DNA from: Bacteroidota bacterium
GTDB taxonomy: Bacteria; Bacteroidota; Bacteroidia; B-17B0; Aurantibacillaceae
Assembly (NCBI GenBank): GCA_005800865.1
Contig: SYEI01000269.1
Location: 1 to 10,961, forward strand
DNA: 10,961 nt
Reading direction: 5' to 3'
The stretch's first letter is position 1, and each line of letters begins with the position of its first letter. The position numbers were made by a program, and so were the translations under genes. The notes under the pieces were generated by a model. The model was not told the DNA's origin. It worked only from the letters and a program-made list of their open reading frames with translations, and searched no databases. Below, one piece after another: positions 4,983 to 10,961 of the stretch.

Positions 4983-7349
4983 TTACTTCTTCTCGCTAAC
5001 CACCTCAAAAGGAATATTGAGTGTCTCGCCTGTGTTATCAGATAAAGACAACATGTGTTTTCCTTTAGATGGATTTAATCCCAATTGATGAATATCTCTG
5101 GTCGTTCCAATCAAAGCTCCATCTAAATGCCAAAAAACAGAGTTAGAAGGTTGACGATGCGCAATTTCGAAAATAGTTTTTCCTTGCACTCCGCTTAATT
5201 CATAAGGAATATAAATCACAGTTCCTGCTTTTGGATAAATCATTTCCATCGACTTTTCAATCTCTGGCTCACATCCAAGCTTGTAAGGCGGTAACGATTT
5301 ATACATCGGATTTTTTGTTTTAAAATAATATTCTTGCACAGGCGGTAATACAAACCATGAAACCGTTTTCATATCTATTGGCGATACGCAAGCATCAGTC
5401 ACTCTGTATTTCTCTGTTGCATCTAAGTGTATTGGTTTATGATAAGAACAAGTAATTGATACGTTACTATTTTCAGGAATCCATTCTTTTTTAATATCGC
5501 TACAATATTGCGAGGCTAAGCAACCGCTTTGTTTACAAACGACTACTTGTTTTAAATCATTCACAGGCATTTTAAACCAATCTGTTTTAGGCAGTGAACC
5601 AAAAATTTCAAACAAAACAGGTGCAGCTGCCGAAATGCCTGTAAGCCCTGGACGACCTTCTCCATCGGCATTTCCAACCCACACACCAACAACGTAATTT
5701 CCAGAAATACCAATTGCCCAACCATCTCTAAACCCAAAACTAGTTCCAGTTTTCCAAGCAATTTTTTGTGCATTTCCTAAACGTTTCCAACTGGCATCTA
5801 TATCAGGGCGACCAACCTCAGCCATGGCTTCAAAGGTTAACCAAACGGAAGAAGCTGATATTAAGTTTGATGTTAGAGATTTAAAGTTTGAAGTTGAAGC
5901 CTTTACATTTGATAAATAGTTTGGTTTGTTCCAGTCGTCAGAATTATATTTTTGTGAACTATTGTAATGATTTAAAACTCTAGCCATGCTCGCATAAGCA
6001 GAACACATATCCCACAACTTCGCTTCTCCTCCTCCTAATATTAAAGACAAACCATAATTATCGGCAGAACGATTCATGCTTGATAAACCAATTTGTCGGA
6101 GTCTATCTAAAAATTTATCAATGGTATATTGCTGTAACATTTTTACAGCTGGGATATTTAAACTTCGTGATAAAGCTTGTTTAGCTGGCACTGCTCCATC
6201 ATACGTAAAATCAAAATTTTGAGGAACATAGCCTGCAATTTGTGTGGGTATATCAGGCACTAACATATTTGGAAGTAGTTGCCCGTCGTTTAACATAAAA
6301 CCATATAAATATGGCTTTAATAAGCTGCCTGTACTACGATTAGAAGTGATGACATCTACATCTTCGCCATGTGGTTCTTTATCTTTTAAAGGCGTGTTAC
6401 CAACATATGAAATGACCTCATTTTTATTAATGTCCAAAACCAAAGCGCAGATATTATGAATTTCATTTTGTTTTAATTGTAATGCATGTTTGGTTAAAAT
6501 ATCCAATACTTTATTTTGAATTTCCGATTGAATAGTTGTATTAAAATTATTTTCACTGTTACATTCAACAACCGCTCTATTTAATAAATGCCGCGATTGA
6601 TTAGGCAATGGAAAAGGCTTTTGTGGCAATGGCTCTTGAATTGCCAATTGATAAGTTTCTGCATCAATGTTTTTTAACGTCAATAACTTAAATAATAATT
6701 TATCTCGTTTTCGCTTTAACCGATCTTGATTTTTTCCAGGATAAATAATAGATGGCGAATTTGGCAATACAGCCAAAGTAGCGCATTCTGCCCAAGATAA
6801 TTGAGATAAGCCTCTTCCAAAATAACGCCAAGATGCAGCATCAACTCCAACTACGTTAGTTCCAAAAGGAGCATGAGAGGCGTATAATTTTAATATTTCA
6901 GATTTAGTATAAGTTAATTCTACTCGAAGAGCCATAATCACTTCGATTAATTTTTCACCGTAAGTTCGCTTTTGATTTTTACGCATTAATCTTGTTAACT
7001 GCATGGTAATGGTGCTTCCGCCACTTACCACTTTACCCGCTTTATTATTTTGTTTAATAGCTCTCCAAATAGAAACTGGATTAATGCCAGGATGCTTATA
7101 AAAATATTCGTCTTCAAAAGCTAAAATGCAAGTATTAAATTTTGGACTTACACTATCGCTTTCAGGAAATCGCCATTGGCCATCTTTTGCAATTTTAGCC
7201 GATAATAATTTGCCTTGACTATCATTTAAAACAATAGAATACGAATCATTAAATAATTTATTGGGGAGACATAACAAAAACCATATCAATAGCACAAAGC
7301 CAATAATACATGCAATTGATTTTTTTTTATGTTGTTTAAATTGATACAA
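4983..7349 (-). CDS. pbpC: Penicillin-binding protein 1C (bifunctional transglycosylase/transpeptidase)
   Basis: This 788-residue inner-membrane enzyme polymerises and can cross-link peptidoglycan in the periplasm. One membrane anchor spans residues 12-29. The GT51 glycosyltransferase domain (about 45-225) has the catalytic motif EDEYFYKHPG with E79, GGSTITMQL (110-118) and EKLIEVIMALRVE (132-144). The transpeptidase domain (about 300-585) has S342-L-L-K345, S396-L-N398 and K533-T-G-T536, so all active-site motifs are intact. A penicillin-binding protein C-terminal beta domain (BiPBP_C type) covers about 690-783. Length is typical for PBP1C. The only reasonable start is TTG at 7349, because an in-frame TAA lies at 7364-7362 and no ATG precedes the membrane anchor. 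That start falls in the U-tract of the upstream terminator. Residues 486-499 are a small duplication (see the repeat entry). The alpha-2-macroglobulin gene often beside pbpC is not here. Confidence 0.93.
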   Translation of the reverse strand: MYQFKQHKKKSIACIIGFVLLIWFLLCLPNKLFNDSYSIVLNDSQGKLLSAKIAKDGQWRFPESDSVSPKFNTCILAFEDEYFYKHPGINPVSIWRAIKQNNKAGKVVSGGSTITMQLTRLMRKNQKRTYGEKLIEVIMALRVELTYTKSEILKLYASHAPFGTNVVGVDAASWRYFGRGLSQLSWAECATLAVLPNSPSIIYPGKNQDRLKRKRDKLLFKLLTLKNIDAETYQLAIQEPLPQKPFPLPNQSRHLLNRAVVECNSENNFNTTIQSEIQNKVLDILTKHALQLKQNEIHNICALVLDINKNEVISYVGNTPLKDKEPHGEDVDVITSNRSTGSLLKPYLYGFMLNDGQLLPNMLVPDIPTQIAGYVPQNFDFTYDGAVPAKQALSRSLNIPAVKMLQQYTIDKFLDRLRQIGLSSMNRSADNYGLSLILGGGEAKLWDMCSAYASMARVLNHYNSSQKYNSDDWNKPNYLSNVKASTSNFKSLTSNLISASSVWLTFEAMAEVGRPDIDASWKRLGNAQKIAWKTGTSFGFRDGWAIGISGNYVVGVWVGNADGEGRPGLTGISAAAPVLFEIFGSLPKTDWFKMPVNDLKQVVVCKQSGCLASQYCSDIKKEWIPENSNVSITCSYHKPIHLDATEKYRVTDACVSPIDMKTVSWFVLPPVQEYYFKTKNPMYKSLPPYKLGCEPEIEKSMEMIYPKAGTVIYIPYELSGVQGKTIFEIAHRQPSNSVFWHLDGALIGTTRDIHQLGLNPSKGKHMLSLSDNTGETLNIPFEVVSEKK
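5854..5895. repeat. Two imperfect 21-bp tandem repeats inside pbpC
   Basis: Two adjacent 21-bp units (5854-5874 and 5875-5895) match at about 15 of 21 positions. On the coding strand they read AACTTCAAACTTTAAATCTCT and AACATCAAACTTAATATCAGC. In protein they give TSNFKSL followed by TSNLISA, in the loop between the SxN and KTG motifs of the transpeptidase domain. A much weaker third unit may lie at 5896-5916. The repeat stays in frame and removes no catalytic residue. Confidence 0.65.
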
Positions 7350-7373
7350 AAAAAGTCGGGTTTAAGCCCGACT
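7347..7373 (-). terminator. Strong rho-independent terminator of the porP/SprF unit, overlapping the pbpC start
   Basis: On the minus strand, AGTCGGG (7373-7367) pairs perfectly with CCCGACT (7360-7354) around the six-base loop CTTAAA. An uninterrupted run of seven Ts (7354-7348, the first being part of the stem) follows. It is 26 bp after the PorP/SprF stop at 7400. The TTG start codon assigned to pbpC (7349-7347) uses the last two Ts of this run. Confidence 0.85.
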
Positions 7374-7399
7374 CTAATTTAAATATAAAAAAGTGAAAA

Positions 7400-8440
7400 C
7401 TAATTCAAACCATGTTCGCGTTTGCGTTTAAATAAGGCATCGTCTAACGACATAAATTTCAAATAGATTTCGAAACCACCATTTAAATTGCTTACTTGTT
7501 TGAATTTAGAAATGTTTAAATCATAAGCAACGCCAATTGCATATTTACCCATATCTAAATTTACTTGAGGAATAATGGCATCATTTAATCTATAATACAC
7601 CCCAATATTAATACCCGTTTCAGATTTAACACCTGTAACCTTAGTTGGGTTTTTAAAACGACAACGCAAATGTGTTCCAACTGTAATTTCTGATGCAGTT
7701 GCTTGTTTTAAATAAATAACACTTGGTAAAATAGCAAACTTGGTTCCTTTAATATCAATACGAGCTTGAACATTTCCAACAAAACGCATAGGTAATTTAT
7801 ACGTAGAGCCTGAAGCAAACTTTTGCACTGGTTGATTTAAATGATGGGCAGCTGCTCCAATTTTTAAACTAAAAATATCGTCACGTAACATATCAATATT
7901 AGCTGATGAAAACTCGTAATTCAACCCCGCGCCAACATCAGTATTTATGAAGGACTCATAAGTAACAGCCTCTCCACTTCCTAAAGTGTTATCAATTTCT
8001 TTTCCGTTATATTGATTAGCATAGGTTAAAGATGCGTAGTTAGCCGAATTTTGATTAACCCCAATATATACAGCTCCACCTAATTTACTTTTTTTACTAG
8101 TTTTAATAATAGCATTAATATGAATTTGACCTTGAGTAGTTCCCATTTTTGCAACACCGGCTCTATCATTAAAAACAAATAATCCTAAACCTAAATAGGC
8201 TTTACTTTTTTTTGTTTTTAGCATAGAGGCATCAACAGAAATCGCCATCGTTTGATAAGCATTTCCCATGGCCATCCACTGATTCCTGTAATTAGCTACT
8301 GCTCTAAAATAACCGTCCATAAAACCTGCATTAGCAGGATTTAACCATAAGGGTGATTCTTGGATTTGAGAAAAATGAACGTCTTGAGCAAAACCAAACG
8401 ACGAAATAAATAAAGCAATTATTAATAAATATTTTTTCAT
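7400..8440 (-). CDS. PorP/SprF family type IX secretion system membrane protein
   Basis: This 346-residue predicted outer-membrane beta-barrel protein starts with a signal peptide of about 19 residues ending FGFAQ. The mature part begins DVHFSQIQESPLWLNPANAG (residues 20-39), the hallmark N-terminus of the PorP/SprF family, in which xxHFSQxxxSPLxLNPAxxG is conserved. Many alternating aromatic and polar strands follow, including KLPMRFVGNVQARI, and the end is GGFEIYLKF. Length is usual for the family. It lies 35 bp downstream of a gene whose product ends in a type B type IX sorting domain and is followed by a strong terminator, so the two genes form one unit. SprF of Flavobacterium is required for secretion or surface attachment of its neighbour SprB, which also has a type B domain. 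By analogy, this protein probably serves the adjacent CotH-domain protein. It is a specialised paralogue and need not be the core PorP. Confidence 0.92.
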   Translation of the reverse strand: MKKYLLIIALFISSFGFAQDVHFSQIQESPLWLNPANAGFMDGYFRAVANYRNQWMAMGNAYQTMAISVDASMLKTKKSKAYLGLGLFVFNDRAGVAKMGTTQGQIHINAIIKTSKKSKLGGAVYIGVNQNSANYASLTYANQYNGKEIDNTLGSGEAVTYESFINTDVGAGLNYEFSSANIDMLRDDIFSLKIGAAAHHLNQPVQKFASGSTYKLPMRFVGNVQARIDIKGTKFAILPSVIYLKQATASEITVGTHLRCRFKNPTKVTGVKSETGINIGVYYRLNDAIIPQVNLDMGKYAIGVAYDLNISKFKQVSNLNGGFEIYLKFMSLDDALFKRKREHGLN

Positions 8441-8475
8441 AAGAATAATATAAATGAGGTCTTTGTTATAAACTA

Positions 8476-10961
8476 CTATCTAACTAATGTAACGTTACCT
8501 TTAATAACTTTTTCTTCGTTACCAGTAGTTGTATATTTTACGAGGTAAGCATAAACTCCTGTTTGAGCTGGCGTACCTTGAAAATTTCCATCCCATCCCT
8601 TTGTTGGATCTGATGAACTAAACACTTGCTGACCCCAACGGTTCCATACTTCCATGGTCATATTTTTAATGAATCTGATTCCTAATGGGGAAAATACATC
8701 GTTTCTACCATCTCCATTAGGCGTAAAACCTGTTGGAAGAACAACTTCTTGTGCTTTTTCTCTGTAATGGGCAATAACATTATCACCTGTTGTTAGCTGG
8801 ATTGAGACGCTATCATTTGTTGTATTAGGTGTTGGGATATGATTTGCAAATTCCCAATAATCAAACTCGTATAATGCCGTATCGGCAACAGTTTGCTGAA
8901 AAGTCATTTTAACTCCACCAAAATAACTGCCCGACCATATGTAGTTAGTTAAATTCAATGAGTTTAATTTAACATTGCCCGCTCCTGGAGGCTGAACATC
9001 TACAGTAATATTAAAGGGACCAGTAACGTTATAGCAATTTACAATAGCAGATTGAATATAAGTACATCGTCTGTTAATTTTAGCTTCCAAAGTGTCCATG
9101 TTTTTATTCCACTCAACCATCGTTCCTCCCCATTTAGCTATCTGACGTGGCATTTCTGGAGTAAGAATAGTTTTGAAATAATCAAAATGAGGCATAATTT
9201 TATCGCATTTTAAAGCCGTATTAATTAAATCAGCGTAACGATTAATGTAGTAAGCTTTAAAATCAGGATTAGTTAATAGCTTATCTAAAATATCGGGATG
9301 GCCCATATTTGGTCCGGCATTTTGAAACTCGTTTGTATAGTCGCATGGATCTGAATTCATATCAGTTGTAGGCAATCCGGAAAAATTTTCTCCTAAATCA
9401 TATACGTTATCCATATCCCAACTCCAATAGCGCCATTTCTTTTTATCACCTTGCGTAGCTCTTCCTCTCCACCAAGCTGAGTTCCAGTTGATAAAATCGG
9501 AGTTAACAACATAAGAGTTATAAACCATATAGTCAACTAAGCTTTTGAAATTTAATTTACTATCAACATAAGCATAATTAGCAACGTTAGTCATAGAGTT
9601 TGCCATAATGAAATTATATAAATTCACCCAGCCTGTATCACTACCATTTCTAATTTGCAAGCTTCCCCAATACGCTAAATTATCAATACTATCGCCTGGT
9701 TGATCATAATAATAATCAGTATAATCCTCTGAAAACGGCTCTCTTAATTCATAAATACCCCAATAAGCACCGTTTTTAAATACAATCACATGTTTGTTTC
9801 TTCTACCATCTAATTCTAATCCACTTTTAAATTGATAAGATTGAACAAAAGCATCACGCATATGACAAGATGGTTTACCAACATTGTTAGATGAAGAATA
9901 ATTATCAGAAGCAGCTGCTTTTATCATAATATGTTGAAACTCTGTGCGTGGGCTAGGATTCATATTTGGATCAGAAAAAAACTGATGTTTGTAGGCATTG
10001 TTATAACCAAATTCATCAAAGGTTTCAATATCAATACCTCGTTGCTGATATGCCCATGAATCATTTCCATGTTTATTAGCAGTGCCATAACCTTCTGTTT
10101 TGAATGCCTGATTTTCAAAATATTCCAAATGTGTATTAGGCTCATTTTGTGTACCTCCCAATAATTGATTTAAAGGAGTACCACCACTAATAGAAACTAC
10201 ACCATAATGAGAATCAATAGTTTCGTTAATAAAATAGGTATTTGTTTCCATAAAACTTGGCAAAATAGTGGCATCGCTACTTACTGCATAAGCTCTGATA
10301 ACAGAGGTTGTAGCTACACTAATTGGTGTGGAAACATAAACATTAGATCCTGTTGTTGGTTCAGAACCATCGGTTGTATAGTAAATGGTTAAGCTATTAG
10401 ACGGTGTTACACTCAATCCCACTAATTTAGTTCCTGAGTAAAATCCTGCGGGTAAATTCATCACTGGAAGTGGAGCATAGCTTGCATAACCTGTGCTTGA
10501 ATTTGTTGCATTAGGTGTTGGAGCTGTAAATACATTCCAAGTTGTAGCACCATCTGGCTTGCGGCCTCTTGAATGGGTTGCCTTGGTTCTGCGCATTTGA
10601 ATAGAGTCTTTTAAAGCACCACCATTAGATAAAACAATCCAATCACCTTGACATTGTGTTAATTTAAAATTAGCGTGTGTGTGCCCAACGGCATCTGCTG
10701 GATTTCCTTTTCCGCTGCACCAAATTCTCAAAAAGCCATTAGGCGAAATAGTGATGCCTGAAGGTATAGTATATTTATTTAAATTAGCCGGATTATCGCT
10801 TAAACTCCATCCACCAAGGTTTACAGCAGTTGCTGTGGTATTATACAATTCAACCCAATCAGAGTTGTCCCCAGTATTATCTAGTATGCCTCCGCCTGAA
10901 TTTGATGCAGAATATTCGTTTATTTTAACCTGAGCATTTACGTTGCTCACTAAAAATAAAA
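8476..10961 (-). CDS. Type IX-secreted surface protein with lamin-tail, chitobiase-like and CotH-kinase-like domains (5' end cut)
   Basis: The frame continues through the GTG at 10950 to the window edge and reads LFLVSNVNAQ-V. That is the end of a signal peptide with a typical Bacteroidota cleavage after AQ, so the true start lies outside. Residues here count from that GTG (824 to the stop). Domains in order: a lamin-tail domain (about 8-115, with DNSDWVELYN and VNLGGWSLSD); a chitobiase/hexosaminidase C-terminal-type domain (about 165-240, YYTTDGSEPTTGS); and a CotH-kinase-like domain (about 290-635). The CotH part has YWGIYELREPF (396-406) and WRYWSWDMDNVYD (506-518), whose D512/D514/N515 match the metal-binding region of spore-coat CotH kinases. 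The C-terminal 87 residues, from LPTGFTPNGDGRNDVF (738-753), form the type B (gliding/CHU) sorting signal for type IX secretion. It is followed 35 bp later by a PorP/SprF gene. Kinase activity outside the cell is unproven, and a structural or adhesive role is possible. Confidence 0.9.
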   Translation of the reverse strand, partial: LFLVSNVNAQVKINEYSASNSGGGILDNTGDNSDWVELYNTTATAVNLGGWSLSDNPANLNKYTIPSGITISPNGFLRIWCSGKGNPADAVGHTHANFKLTQCQGDWIVLSNGGALKDSIQMRRTKATHSRGRKPDGATTWNVFTAPTPNATNSSTGYASYAPLPVMNLPAGFYSGTKLVGLSVTPSNSLTIYYTTDGSEPTTGSNVYVSTPISVATTSVIRAYAVSSDATILPSFMETNTYFINETIDSHYGVVSISGGTPLNQLLGGTQNEPNTHLEYFENQAFKTEGYGTANKHGNDSWAYQQRGIDIETFDEFGYNNAYKHQFFSDPNMNPSPRTEFQHIMIKAAASDNYSSSNNVGKPSCHMRDAFVQSYQFKSGLELDGRRNKHVIVFKNGAYWGIYELREPFSEDYTDYYYDQPGDSIDNLAYWGSLQIRNGSDTGWVNLYNFIMANSMTNVANYAYVDSKLNFKSLVDYMVYNSYVVNSDFINWNSAWWRGRATQGDKKKWRYWSWDMDNVYDLGENFSGLPTTDMNSDPCDYTNEFQNAGPNMGHPDILDKLLTNPDFKAYYINRYADLINTALKCDKIMPHFDYFKTILTPEMPRQIAKWGGTMVEWNKNMDTLEAKINRRCTYIQSAIVNCYNVTGPFNITVDVQPPGAGNVKLNSLNLTNYIWSGSYFGGVKMTFQQTVADTALYEFDYWEFANHIPTPNTTNDSVSIQLTTGDNVIAHYREKAQEVVLPTGFTPNGDGRNDVFSPLGIRFIKNMTMEVWNRWGQQVFSSSDPTKGWDGNFQGTPAQTGVYAYLVKYTTTGNEEKVIKGNVTLVR

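Noticed and set aside
10679..10933. An 84-codon open frame on the plus strand
   Set aside because: It is antisense to the lamin-tail domain of the secreted protein and has no independent support.
1..10961. CRISPR array, tRNA or rRNA genes, insertion sequences
   Set aside because: No regularly spaced direct repeats, cloverleaf-like segments or transposase frames were seen on either strand.

Overview
The window is about 11 kb of AT-rich DNA that most likely comes from a member of the phylum Bacteroidota. Three things point there: a PorP/SprF-family type IX secretion protein next to a secreted protein with a type B C-terminal sorting domain, a TAnnTTTG-type promoter, and a dispersed intergenic repeat of a kind familiar from Flavobacteriia and Sphingobacteriia. 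Nothing in the window fixes the genus. Apart from a gene fragment at the left edge, every gene reads on the minus strand, so the biological order runs from right to left.

Right part (10961 to 7400): a large cell-surface protein, cut by the window edge inside its signal peptide, carries lamin-tail, chitobiase-like and CotH-kinase-like domains and a type IX sorting domain. It is followed 35 bp later by a PorP/SprF family protein. The two form a plausible substrate-plus-translocon-partner pair. A strong intrinsic terminator closes this unit.

Middle part (7349 to 4571): pbpC, a bifunctional penicillin-binding protein 1C, starts at a TTG lying in the U-tract of that terminator. It carries a short tandem duplication inside its transpeptidase region. 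A small MerR-type regulator follows, with its own recognisable promoter that nearly abuts its ATG. The 197-bp gap after it holds the dispersed repeat, which may also act as a weak terminator.

Left part (4373 to 273): five tightly packed genes (gaps of 6, 9 and 5 bp, then a 17-bp overlap) look like one operon. They encode an M16 peptidase homologue that has lost its zinc motif, a family-4-type glycosyltransferase, a 62-residue protein with a DRT motif at each end, a minimal pol-beta-type nucleotidyltransferase, and an HddA-like GHMP sugar kinase. The glycosyltransferase and kinase suggest surface polysaccharide synthesis. The small protein plus nucleotidyltransferase look like a separate two-gene cassette lodged between them. 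A 13-bp-stem hairpin separates this operon from a plus-strand gene whose C-terminal end occupies positions 1-206.

The items most worth a second look are the small-protein/nucleotidyltransferase cassette and the CotH-kinase/PorP pair. No RNA genes, CRISPR array or insertion sequence were seen.
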